From a bacterium (GTDB taxonomy: Bacteria; Pseudomonadota; Gammaproteobacteria; Burkholderiales; Burkholderiaceae_C): a stretch of DNA of 64,000 nucleotides. Positions 32,332 through 41,019 of this stretch are shown here, one piece after another. The stretch covers positions 1 through 64,000 of the forward strand of contig JAVBXK010000019.1 of NCBI GenBank assembly GCA_030824555.1, written 5' to 3'. The position numbers were made by a program, and so were the translations under genes. The notes under the pieces were generated by a model that was not told where the DNA came from, searched no databases, and saw only the letters and a list, made by a program, of their open reading frames with translations. Every line of letters begins with the position of its first letter. Position 1 is the first letter of the stretch.

Positions 32332-35052
32332 TCAGTCGGCCAGCGCACGGTTGACCACTTCGCGCACGTCGTTGCTCAGGCTCTGGCAGGCGGCCACGCG
32401 CTTGATGGCTTCTTGTGCGGCGGTTCGATACGGCGTGGCCAGCTTCTTCCAGCGGTCGAGTGCGCGCGCCAGGCGTGCGGCCACCTGGGGGTTGAAGCCG
32501 TCCAGCTCGACCACCAGTTCGCTCCAGAACACGTAACCCGCCGCGTCGATCCGGTGAAAGCCCGCCGGGTTGCCCTGGCAGAACGTGCTGACCAGGCTGC
32601 GCGCCCGGTTCGGGTTTTTAATGTTGAAGTCAGGGTGGCTCATCAGGCGCTTGACCAATGGCAGCACCTGGCCGTTGCGGTCTATGCAGCCAGCCTGCAA
32701 CCCAAACCACTTGTCGATGACCAGCGCCTCGTCTTTGAACAGCGCGTGAAAGCGCTGCAGCGCGTTCTGCGCCAATGGGTGCCCGGCGTTGACCAGTGCG
32801 GCCACGGCACCGAACCGGTCGGTCATGTTGGACGCGTCTTTGAAGCGTTGCAACGCTTTGCCGGGCCACACTGTCTCGCCACGCAGGGTGGCTGCCAGGC
32901 ACAGGTGTTGCAGTGCCTGGTTGGCCAGCGCACGGCGGCCACTGCTGACGGCGTCTGGTGAATAGCCGCCGATGGTCTGGTGTGTGTCGTAGGCCCATTG
33001 CCAGTCGTCGTACAGCGCCAGTGCCAGGGCTTCGCGCATGGCTTCACGCACGGCGTGTATGCGTTGGGGGTCGACCACGTCAAGCTGTTCGGCGATGTAG
33101 GTCTCGGACGGCAGGGTCAGCACCAGTTCCTTGAATGCCGGGTCAAGGTCGGGGTGACGCAACACCGACCGCATGGCCTGAATATATGAATCATTCAGTG
33201 CCTCACCGCTTGATGGTGTTGAATTGTTTGCTATCAACCCAATGGCTGTTCTGAGTGCCAGGCGTTGACCGGCTTCCCAGCGGTTGAAGGCGTCTTCGTC
33301 GTGGGCCAGCAGGGTCAGCAGCTGGGCATCGGTCAGATCGATATCGAGTTGAACGGGTGCACTGAAGCTGCGCAGCAGCGAGGGTACGGGCGCAGCCGTC
33401 AGGCCTGCAAACACCAGCGTCTGGCTGGCCTCGGTCAGCACAAAGGTGCGGGTGTCGGCGGTGGCAGGGGGCTCGCCTTCCAGTTGCACCGGCAGTGGCT
33501 GGCCGCTCTGGCTGAGCAAGCCGATGGCCATGGGGATGACGAAGGGTGCTTTGTCCGGCTGACCCGGGGTCGCCGCGCAGCTCTGGTTGAACGTGAGGGC
33601 ATAGGTGCCCGACTCGGCATCAAAATGACCGGCAGCAGACACGCGTGGCGTACCCGCCTGTGCATACCAGCGCTTGAACTGGGGCAGGTGCCTGGCCAGC
33701 GGGCTCTGTGGGTTGGCATCGGCTATGGCACCCGCAAAGTCGTCACACGTCACAGCCTGGCCGTCGTGACGCTCGAAATACAGCTTCATGCCCTTCGCAA
33801 ACCCTGCGCGGCCGTTGTCAGATGCATTGGCTGTGGCCAGCGACTGCATCATGCGCACCACTTCCGCGCCTTTTTCGTACACCGTCACGGTGTAGAAATT
33901 GTTGATCTCCATGTAGCTGTCGGGCCGCACGGGGTGGGCCATGGGGCCCGCGTCTTCAGGGAACTGTGCGGTGCGCAGCACACGCACGTCCTCAATGCGC
34001 TTGACGGCGCGGGCTGACGGGCTGCCCGCCATGTCCATGCTGAATTCCTGGTCGCGGAAAACGGTCAGGCCTTCTTTCAGACTGAGCTGAAACCAGTCAC
34101 GGCAGGTGACGCGGTTGCCGGTCCAGTTGTGGAAATATTCGTGGGCTACCACGCTTTCCACGTTGCCAAAGTCCACATCGGTGGCGGTGGCGGGGCTGGC
34201 CAACACGTATTTGGTGTTGAAAATGTTCAGGCCCTTGTTCTCCATCGCGCCCATGTTGAAGTCGCTGGTGGCGACGATCATGAAGCGCTCCAGGTCCAAT
34301 GGCAGGCCAAAGCGGGTTTCGTCCCAGGCGATGGATGCCATGAGAGAGTTCATGGCGTGCTCGGTCTTGTCGAGGTCGCCCGGACGCACGTACACCTGCA
34401 ACAGATGGTCGGTGCCGGTGCGGCTGCGGATGGGCTGGGTGCGGCACACCAGGCTGCCTGCCACCAGCGCAAACAGGTAGGCGGGCTTTTTGTGGGGGTC
34501 CACCCACTTGGCAAAGTGGCGCCCGTCTTCAAGCAAGCCTTCTTCCACCAGGTTGCCGTTGGACAGCAGCACGGGGTATTTGGCTTTGTCGGCACGCAGC
34601 GTGACGGTGTAGCTGGCCATCACGTCCGGGCGGTCCAGGAAGTAGGTGATGCGGCGGAAACCTTCTGCTTCGCACTGGGTGAAGAAGGTGTCCTGGCTGA
34701 CGTACAGGCCCATCAGCTTGGTGTTTTTGGCCGGGGCGCAGGTGGTGAAGATTTCGAGGTCGAACGCCTCGTCACCTTCTGGCAGGTTGGCCAGCACCAG
34801 CTGGCTGCCATCCATTTTGAAGCTGGTGCCCTGGCCGTTGACCAGCACGCGGGCCAGGTTCAGGTCTTCGCCGTCCAGCGTCAGGGGTTGTGCCGGGACA
34901 TCGGGGTTGCGGCGCAGGCGCATGCGGTTGAGCACGCGGGTTTTTGCCGGGTCCAGGTCGAACGTCAGGTCAACGGTGTCGATCCAGAACGCTGGCGCTG
35001 TGTAGTCCTCACGCTTGACGAGTACGGACGGGCCTTCTCGAAATGACAACAT
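32332..35052 (-). CDS. pepN: Aminopeptidase N
   Basis: Zinc M1-family aminopeptidase, 906 residues, that removes N-terminal residues from peptides in the cytoplasm. It has the GAMEN substrate motif at 268-272, HEYFHNW (H304, E305, H308) and the downstream glutamate in the NRVTCRDWFQLSLKEGLTVFRDQEF block, and the long helical C-terminal domain. A copy of the palindromic element lies in frame at about residues 604-625 (IGLIANNSTPSSGEALNDSYI), in the C-terminal helical region, where it should be tolerated. Confidence 0.95.
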   Translation of the reverse strand: MLSFREGPSVLVKREDYTAPAFWIDTVDLTFDLDPAKTRVLNRMRLRRNPDVPAQPLTLDGEDLNLARVLVNGQGTSFKMDGSQLVLANLPEGDEAFDLEIFTTCAPAKNTKLMGLYVSQDTFFTQCEAEGFRRITYFLDRPDVMASYTVTLRADKAKYPVLLSNGNLVEEGLLEDGRHFAKWVDPHKKPAYLFALVAGSLVCRTQPIRSRTGTDHLLQVYVRPGDLDKTEHAMNSLMASIAWDETRFGLPLDLERFMIVATSDFNMGAMENKGLNIFNTKYVLASPATATDVDFGNVESVVAHEYFHNWTGNRVTCRDWFQLSLKEGLTVFRDQEFSMDMAGSPSARAVKRIEDVRVLRTAQFPEDAGPMAHPVRPDSYMEINNFYTVTVYEKGAEVVRMMQSLATANASDNGRAGFAKGMKLYFERHDGQAVTCDDFAGAIADANPQSPLARHLPQFKRWYAQAGTPRVSAAGHFDAESGTYALTFNQSCAATPGQPDKAPFVIPMAIGLLSQSGQPLPVQLEGEPPATADTRTFVLTEASQTLVFAGLTAAPVPSLLRSFSAPVQLDIDLTDAQLLTLLAHDEDAFNRWEAGQRLALRTAIGLIANNSTPSSGEALNDSYIQAMRSVLRHPDLDPAFKELVLTLPSETYIAEQLDVVDPQRIHAVREAMREALALALYDDWQWAYDTHQTIGGYSPDAVSSGRRALANQALQHLCLAATLRGETVWPGKALQRFKDASNMTDRFGAVAALVNAGHPLAQNALQRFHALFKDEALVIDKWFGLQAGCIDRNGQVLPLVKRLMSHPDFNIKNPNRARSLVSTFCQGNPAGFHRIDAAGYVFWSELVVELDGFNPQVAARLARALDRWKKLATPYRTAAQEAIKRVAACQSLSNDVREVVNRALAD
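33177..33238 (-). repeat. Palindromic interspersed element, copy 5, inside pepN
   Basis: Read with pepN: ATAGC, AAACAATTC, a loop, CAAGCGGTGAGGCA and an AT-rich tail. The codons here are AT-rich in a GC-rich gene. The frame stays open. Confidence 0.6.
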
Positions 35053-35207
35053 GGGATTTCCTTTTCTTGTGGGTGTGGGAAGCCGCCCGAACAGGGCTGG
35101 TCAACGGAGCTGGCCAACTGGGCTGAGTCTTGGGGCTCGATTCGGGGCGGCTGTCGTCGTTGGGCGTGCGGTGGTGGTGCGAGGTGTACAGCGTGTGGGC
35201 CGCAGCC

Positions 35208-36312
35208 TCACACGCCTTGTTTCAGGCTGGCTTCAATGAACGCGTCCAGGTCACCGTCCAGCACCTTTTGCGTGGCTGAAATCTCGACGTTGGTGCGCAG
35301 GTCCTTGATGCGGCTGTTGTCCAGCACATAAGAGCGAATCTGGTGGCCCCAACCCACGTCTGTCTTGGTGTCTTCCAGCTTTTGCTGTTCTTCCTGTTGC
35401 TTGCGCAACTCGTGGTCGTACAGGCGGCTGCGCAGGCGTTTCCAGGCCACGTCGCGGTTGCTGTGTTGGCTGCGGCCGTCCTGGCACTGCACCACGATGC
35501 CGGTGGGGATGTGCGTCAGGCGCACGGCCGAATCGGTCTTGTTGATGTGCTGGCCGCCCGCACCCGAGGCACGGAAAGTGTCGGTGCGCACATCCGCCGG
35601 GTTGATGTTGATTTCGATCGAGTCGTCGATTTCGGGGTATACGAATACGCTGGCAAAACTGGTGTGGCGGCCGCCCGAGCTGTCGAACGGGCTTTTGCGC
35701 ACCAGGCGGTGCACGCCGGTTTCGGTGCGCAGGAGGCCAAAGGCGTATTCGCCCTCAACCTTGATGGTGGCGCTTTTGATGCCTGCGGTGTCGCCAGGGG
35801 TTTCGTCTTCCAGTGTGGCCTTGAAGTCTTTGCGTTCAGCGTACTTCAGGTACTGGCGCAGCAGCATGCTGGCCCAGTCGCACGCCTCGGTGCCACCGGC
35901 CCCGGCCTGGATGTCGAGGAAGCAGTTCAGTGGATCGGCCGGGTTGTTGAACATGCGGCGGAATTCCAGCTGCTCCACGGTACCGCCCAGCTTGGCGGCT
36001 TCGGCCTCGATGGTCATCAGGCCCGCGTCGTCGCCTTCTTCCTTGGACATCTCGAACAGCTCCGAGTTGTCGGCCAGTTCGCTGGTGAGTGTGTCCAGCA
36101 CCACCACCACGTCTTCGAGCGATTTTTTCTCTTTGCCCAGGTCCTGTGCCCGCTTGGGGTTGTCCCAGACTTTTGGGTCTTCCAGCGCGCTGGTGACTTC
36201 GCTCAGTTTGCGTGCTTTGGCATCGTAGTCAAAGATACCTCCGTAACTCGACGACCCTGGTGCTCAGGTCAACGAGGCGGTTGCTGATGGTATTGATGCG
36301 TTCTGCTTCCAT
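35208..36312 (-). CDS. prfB: Peptide chain release factor 2, with programmed +1 frameshift
   Basis: Recognises UGA and UAA stop codons and releases the peptide through the GGQ motif ([18 protein letters not shown]). Translation starts at the ATG at 36312 and runs 27 codons to CTT, followed by an in-frame TGA at 36231-36229. Skipping one T continues at GAC to the stop at 35208, giving 367 residues, close to the E. coli length. The stimulating Shine-Dalgarno-like GGAGG sits just before TAT-CTT-TGA-C, as in the classical site. This makes RF2 control its own level. lysS, often downstream of prfB, is not here. Confidence 0.95.
36229..36246 (-). promoter_or_regulatory. prfB autoregulatory frameshift site
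   Basis: GGAGG followed by TAT-CTT-TGA-C. The internal Shine-Dalgarno and slippery CTT-T direct the +1 shift when RF2 is scarce. Confidence 0.9.
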
Positions 36313-36385
36313 GATCGGTGTCTGCTTTTGTATGGGCTAAAGCCAAGATTTTCTCACGGCGGGTCAGCGCGCCGAGCAACCCGGC

Positions 36386-37351
36386 TCAAGTTGACGTGAT
36401 GTGGGCTTCGATCAGGCGGGCAACGGCCTCGGGCTGGTCGTGGTGCAGCATGTGGCCAGCGTCGTCAATCACCTCGATGCGGACGTTGGGCACGCTTTGC
36501 AGACGCTGGTGGTACTCGTCCAGCGTGTAGCGGTTTTGCCACCACTTGGCCATCTGGTTGTGGCTGGCTTCCACCGCCAGTGTGGGCGCGGTGATGCGCT
36601 GGTAAATGGCTTGCACCTCTTCCACCCGGTACAGCTGCGGGTTGACCAGCTTGTGCCCGGCTTCACCCAGGATGCGCCACTGGCCTTGCGCGTCGGGGGC
36701 TGCCCACTGGCTGGCCAGCCACAGTGCCTTGTCGGGGGGCAGGCGCGGGTTGGTTTTTTGCAACCGCTGGGCCACGGCTTGATGGCTGGGGTAGGTCTTG
36801 AGGTCTTTGTCGCCCTGGCGCAGGGCTTTCAGTTCGTCCATCCACAGGGCGTAACGGCCGGGGGCCTGTGCGGGTTTGGCCGCAGGCAGGCCAAAACCCT
36901 CCAGGTTGACCAGCTTGCGGATGCGCTCGGGACGGATGCCCGCATACAGCATGACCACGTTGCCGCCCATGCTGTGGCCCACCAGGTCCACCGGTGCGTC
37001 GGGCGAAAAGTGGTCCAGCAGCGCGTCCAAGTCGGCCAGGTAGTCGGGGAACCAAAAGCAGTCGGCCCCGCCAGACGGTGTGAGACCGAAGCCGCGCCAG
37101 TCGGGTGCAATCACCCACCGCTCGGTGGCCATGGCATCCACCACAAACTGGTACGACGCCCCCACGTCCATCCAGCCGTGCACCATGACCAGCGGCGCAA
37201 CGCCGGGTTGCGGCTGGCCCCACTGCAGCACGTGGTAGGGCAGGGTGCGCACGGGCAGGGTGCTGCTGCGGGCGGCACGCCGAGGTGAGTAGGCCGGCAC
37301 GGTCAGTACGGGTTCTTCCGGGGAAATGGGGGGCTGTTGGGTGTCGTTCAT
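36386..37351 (-). CDS. Alpha/beta-fold hydrolase
   Basis: A 321-residue hydrolase with VMVHGWMDVGASYQF (oxyanion region), APDWRGFGLT, the nucleophile in VGHSMGGNV, and the histidine in DDAGHMLHH. There is no signal peptide. I start at the ATG at 37351. An in-frame TTG at 37369 is less likely. Substrate unknown. It stands alone upstream of prfB on the same strand. Confidence 0.85.
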   Translation of the reverse strand: MNDTQQPPISPEEPVLTVPAYSPRRAARSSTLPVRTLPYHVLQWGQPQPGVAPLVMVHGWMDVGASYQFVVDAMATERWVIAPDWRGFGLTPSGGADCFWFPDYLADLDALLDHFSPDAPVDLVGHSMGGNVVMLYAGIRPERIRKLVNLEGFGLPAAKPAQAPGRYALWMDELKALRQGDKDLKTYPSHQAVAQRLQKTNPRLPPDKALWLASQWAAPDAQGQWRILGEAGHKLVNPQLYRVEEVQAIYQRITAPTLAVEASHNQMAKWWQNRYTLDEYHQRLQSVPNVRIEVIDDAGHMLHHDQPEAVARLIEAHITST

Positions 37352-37465
37352 GGGCAGCAATGTAAGCAAAATGGAGGGCTGCGCCAGTCAGTCCAGCGAC
37401 ATGCCCTTGTTTGCTTGCGCCTTACGCTGCTGCCTGCTTGTTCCCGCCACCACGGATGCACCCAC

Positions 37466-39607
37466 ATGACCCCTGACACCAAGGCTTTGCAGCCCCTCAA
37501 CTCGTTCGCAGGGCCGCCCCAAGAACGATTGCACCCCCTTGGGGGGCCTGGCGAAGCCAGGGTTGGGGGCGATGTCAACTCGTTCGCAGGGCCGCCCCAA
37601 GAACGATTGCACCCCCTTGGGGGGCCGGGCGAAGCCAGGGTTGAGGGCACCAGCACTCGACATGACCACCACACCGCCATGCAGGCGCGTTTCGGGTGGC
37701 AGGTGCCCACGCACCTCAACATGGCGCATGCCTGCTGCGTGCGCTGGGCTTTGCACCCGGAGCATGCTGAAAATATAGCTGTCATCGCAGATGGTGTAAG
37801 CGGTAAGGTCACTTTTCATACCTATTTTGATTTGTGGCAAAGCGCCTGCCGCCTGTCGAACGTGCTGGGCGGCCTGGGCGTGCACCGGGGCGACCGCGTG
37901 GCCATCGTGCTGCCGCAGCGCTTTGAAACCGCTGTGGCCTACATGGGGGTGATGCAGGTCGGCGCGGTGGGCATGCCGCTGTCCATGCTGTTCGGGCCGG
38001 AGGCGCTGGCCTACCGCTTGCAAGACAGCGCGGCCACCGTGGCCATATGCGACCAGGGCGGGTTGGGTCAGTTGTTGCAAGTGCGTGCCGATTGCCCCAG
38101 CCTGCGGCACATTTTGGTGGTGGGCGATGCGCCGACGAGCGATTCGTCCGCCGCTGCCGACCCCATGCTGTTGCCCTGGCACGAAGCCCTGGCAGGCGCC
38201 GCCAGCACCTACACCGCCGTGGACACCCTGGCCGACGAACCTGCCGTGTTGATTTACACCAGCGGCACCACGGGCAACCCCAAGGGCGGGCTGATTCCGC
38301 ACCGTGCGCTGGTGGGCAACCTGAGCGGGTTTGTGTGCAGCCAGAACCTGTTCGGCTTTGCGCCGGGGCTGCAGGGCGAACTGCCGTTTCCCAGTGCGGC
38401 ACCGCGCCGTCGCGCGGCCGAGGGCGACGCACCGGTCCGCACCGCAGCAGGGCCGTCTTGCGCGTATGACGTGTCGGCCACGCCCAACTTGCCCACCGGC
38501 AGCCAAGCCGTGTTCTGGTCGCCCGCCGACTGGGCGTGGACGGGCGGGCTGATGGACGCGCTGTTGCCCACGCTGTACTTTGGCCGCCCCATCGTGGCGT
38601 ACAACGGGCGCTTCAGCCCCGAGGTGGCGTTCAATCTGCTGCAGCGCCACGGTGTGACGCACAGCTTTTTGTTCCCCACGGCGCTCAAAGCCATGATGAA
38701 GGCCTACCCCCAGCCCCGCAAGCAGTTCACTTTTGCCCTGCAAGGCCTGATGAGCGCGGGCGAGGCCGTGGGCGACGCCGTGTTTGCCTACTGCCGCGAA
38801 CAACTGGGCGTGGTGGTGAACGAGATGTTCGGCCAGACCGAGGTGAACTACATCGTCGGCAACTTCTGCCTGGGCCAGGTGTGGGGCGATGACGCTTCGC
38901 TGGGCACGGCAACCCACCCCGCCCAACTGGGCCTGGGCTGGCCCGCCAAACCCGGCAGCATGGGCAAGGGCTACCCCGGCCACCGGGTGAGCGTGATCGA
39001 CGACGACGGCCACGAGTGCCCCAACGGCGTGCCCGGCGAGGTGGCGGTGCACGCCCAGAGCCCCAACGGGCAGCCCGACCCCATCTTCATGCTGGGCTAC
39101 TGGCGCCAGCCCGAGGCCACGCTGGCCAAATTCACCGGCCCGCGCGAGGCCAGCTGGTTCCGCACGGGCGACATGGCCGTGCGCGATGCCGACGGGTACT
39201 TGTGGTACCACGGGCGGGCCGACGACGTGTTCAAGTCAGCCGGTTACCGCATTGGTCCCAGCGAAATTGAAAACTGCCTGGTCAAACACCCCGCCGTGCT
39301 GAACGCGGCCGTGGTGCCCAAACCCGATGCCGAGCGCGGTGCACTGGTCAAGGCCTATGTGGTGCTGTCGCCTGATTACATAGCTGCTAACCTATGCCAA
39401 ATAAGCGCTGAAGGCATTTTTGACGCTGAAACCATGGCCCCGCTGGCGGCCGAGCTGCAAGCGCACGTCAAAACGCTGCTGGCCCCCTACGAGTACCCCA
39501 AGGAGATCGAGTTTGTTGAGCACCTGCCCATGACCACCACCGGCAAGGTGCAGCGCCGCATCCTGCGTTTGCAGGAAGAAGCCCGGGCCCAAGCTGCCAA
39601 AGGTTGA
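37466..39607 (+). CDS. Acyl-CoA synthetase (AMP-forming), enlarged by repeat insertions
   Basis: ANL-superfamily enzyme that activates a carboxylic acid with ATP and CoA. Motifs include LIYTSGTTGNPKG (near 260-272), the aromatic WSPADWAWTGGLMDALLP, NEMFGQTE, WFRTGDMAVRDADGYLWYHGRADDVFKSAGYRIGP, and the C-terminal lysine in TTTGKVQRR. It resembles medium-chain acyl-CoA synthetases. The start is uncertain. ATG 37466 includes a translated 78-base tandem repeat, while ATG 37679 begins right before family-like sequence (RFGWQVPTHLNMAHACCVRWA). Two palindromic elements lie in frame at about residues 101-122 and 637-653, so the gene may be a hot spot for small insertions. Confidence 0.85.
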   Translation: MTPDTKALQPLNSFAGPPQERLHPLGGPGEARVGGDVNSFAGPPQERLHPLGGPGEARVEGTSTRHDHHTAMQARFGWQVPTHLNMAHACCVRWALHPEHAENIAVIADGVSGKVTFHTYFDLWQSACRLSNVLGGLGVHRGDRVAIVLPQRFETAVAYMGVMQVGAVGMPLSMLFGPEALAYRLQDSAATVAICDQGGLGQLLQVRADCPSLRHILVVGDAPTSDSSAAADPMLLPWHEALAGAASTYTAVDTLADEPAVLIYTSGTTGNPKGGLIPHRALVGNLSGFVCSQNLFGFAPGLQGELPFPSAAPRRRAAEGDAPVRTAAGPSCAYDVSATPNLPTGSQAVFWSPADWAWTGGLMDALLPTLYFGRPIVAYNGRFSPEVAFNLLQRHGVTHSFLFPTALKAMMKAYPQPRKQFTFALQGLMSAGEAVGDAVFAYCREQLGVVVNEMFGQTEVNYIVGNFCLGQVWGDDASLGTATHPAQLGLGWPAKPGSMGKGYPGHRVSVIDDDGHECPNGVPGEVAVHAQSPNGQPDPIFMLGYWRQPEATLAKFTGPREASWFRTGDMAVRDADGYLWYHGRADDVFKSAGYRIGPSEIENCLVKHPAVLNAAVVPKPDAERGALVKAYVVLSPDYIAANLCQISAEGIFDAETMAPLAAELQAHVKTLLAPYEYPKEIEFVEHLPMTTTGKVQRRILRLQEEARAQAAKG
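37497..37648 (+). repeat. GC-rich 78-base tandem repeat, two copies
   Basis: Copies begin at 37497 and 37575 and differ at two positions. Each contains a CCTGGC-GAA-GCCAGG (or near) hairpin and a CCCCAAG/CTTGGGG stem. Seventy-eight is a multiple of three, so the acyl-CoA synthetase frame stays open across both. Confidence 0.85.
37769..37832 (+). repeat. Palindromic interspersed element, copy 6, inside the acyl-CoA synthetase gene
   Basis: ATAGCTG, a degenerate left arm (TCGCAG), a loop, TAAGCGGTAAGGTC and an ACTTTTC tail. The left arm of the stem has decayed. In frame it encodes IAVIADGVSGKVTFHTYF. Confidence 0.55.
39376..39425 (+). repeat. Palindromic interspersed element, copy 7, inside the acyl-CoA synthetase gene
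   Basis: ATAGCTGCTA, a loop, ATAAGCGCTGAAGGC and ATTTTTG. In frame it encodes IAANLCQISAEGIFD, an AT-rich patch in a GC-rich gene. Confidence 0.65.
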
Positions 39608-39824
39608 TGCGCCTTGCGCCAGCGTGTGTGCTGGCGGCGCGTTAACCTTGTGCACTGCGCGCACTTGCGTTTGATTCGTTACGGTTGGCAACCATTTTCG
39701 CAACCCGGCTTGCCCGTTTATGTTTGCCCTTTTGGGTTGACCCTTTCGTTCAGTTTTCTTGTTCGGCTTCTTTGTTCGTTCTTTTCGTGCCTCGTTTTTT
39801 GCAACCGTTCACACCGCTCCCAAC
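39608..39824. other. T-rich leader region of the aldo-keto reductase gene
   Basis: About 217 bases. The second half is a plus-strand pyrimidine-rich stretch of short T-runs. I see no gene, hairpin or clear promoter in it. Confidence 0.5.
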
Positions 39825-40895
39825 ATGAACCTCATTCCACTTGGCCAGTCAGGCCTGTCCGTCACCCCCATCTGCCTGGGCACCATGACCTTTGGCGAAC
39901 AAGTCAACCAGGCCGATGCCCATGCCATCCTCGACCGCTCGCTTGAGCGCGGCGTGAATTTTCTGGACACGGCCGAGATGTACGCCGTGCCCGCCAAGGC
40001 CGAAACCTGTGGGGCCACCGAAACCATCATTGGCAACTGGTTTGCCGCCAACCCCGGCGCGCGCCAGAAAGTGGTGCTGGCCACCAAAGTGGCCGGGCCG
40101 TCGCGCGGCATGCCGTGGATCAGGGGCGAGGTGTCGGGCCTGACCAAGGCCGAAATCCTCAACGCCTGCGACGCCAGCCTGCGCCGCCTGCAGACCGATG
40201 TCATCGATTTGTATCAAATTCACTGGCCAGCACGCAACACACCTGCATTCGGTGCTATTTATTTCGACCCCAAGAAGGACAAGCCCTGCGCCAGCATCCA
40301 CGAGCAGCTCGAAGCTATGGCCGAGCTGGTCAAAGCGGGCAAGGTGCGCGCCATCGGCCTGTCGAACGAAACACCTTATGGTGTGCACGAGTTCGTGCGC
40401 CTGGCCGAACAGCATGGCTTGCCCCGCGTGGCCACCGTGCAAAACCCCTATTGCCTGATCAACCGCAGTTGGGAAAACGGGCTGGACGAAACCTGCCACC
40501 ACCTGAACGTGGGCCTGCTGGCCTACTCGCCCTTGGGCTTTGGGCTGCTGAGCGGCAAGTACGACGACGGCGGCATCCACAAACCCGCGTCAGCCGACGG
40601 CCAGAAAGGCCGCATGGCCCTGTACGACAGCATGAAAGCCCAACGCTGGGGCCGCCCCGAGTCACTGGCCGCCGCACAGCAATACAACACGCTGGCGCGC
40701 GAGCACGGCCTCACCCCGGCGCAACTGGCGCTGGCGTTCTGCTACCGCAACGCCAAAGTGGCCAGCACCATCATCGGCGTGACCAGCCTGACCCAGCTGG
40801 ACGAATGCCTGGACGCCTGGAGCGTGCAACTGTCACCCGAGCTGCTGAAAGCCATCGACGCCATCCGCTGGCAACACCGCGACCCGGCGCAGTGA
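39825..40895 (+). CDS. Aldo-keto reductase, Tas family
   Basis: NADP(H)-dependent reductase of 356 residues, collinear with E. coli Tas: GTMTFGEQVNQADAHAILD, the tyrosine in DTAEMYAVPAKAET, KVAGPSRGMPWIRG, LYQIHWP, GLSNETPYGVHEF and the cofactor segment VASTIIGVTSLTQLDE. The ATG at 39825 gives the family start. An upstream in-frame extension is T-rich and not protein-like. A palindromic element copy lies at the variable loop after HWP (residues about 128-148), where Tas proteins differ in length. Confidence 0.9.
   Translation: MNLIPLGQSGLSVTPICLGTMTFGEQVNQADAHAILDRSLERGVNFLDTAEMYAVPAKAETCGATETIIGNWFAANPGARQKVVLATKVAGPSRGMPWIRGEVSGLTKAEILNACDASLRRLQTDVIDLYQIHWPARNTPAFGAIYFDPKKDKPCASIHEQLEAMAELVKAGKVRAIGLSNETPYGVHEFVRLAEQHGLPRVATVQNPYCLINRSWENGLDETCHHLNVGLLAYSPLGFGLLSGKYDDGGIHKPASADGQKGRMALYDSMKAQRWGRPESLAAAQQYNTLAREHGLTPAQLALAFCYRNAKVASTIIGVTSLTQLDECLDAWSVQLSPELLKAIDAIRWQHRDPAQ
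40207..40266 (-). repeat. Palindromic interspersed element, copy 8, inside the aldo-keto reductase gene
   Basis: On the minus strand: AAATAGC, a degenerate stem, GCTGGCCAGTGAATTTGATAC. It is diverged, but it keeps the ends of the element and the AT-rich codons. It encodes part of LYQIHWPARNTPAFGAIYF. Confidence 0.45.
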
Positions 40896-41019
40896 ACATG
40901 GCGTGTACACCCGCCGTGCACATGTTCACGCATGTGTTCGCCCAAGTGCTCGTGCCAGTGCGGACGCTGTTCCGCTTGGCGCAGCCGGCAGTTGGGGCGC
41001 GTGTCGTCCTGGGATTGGC

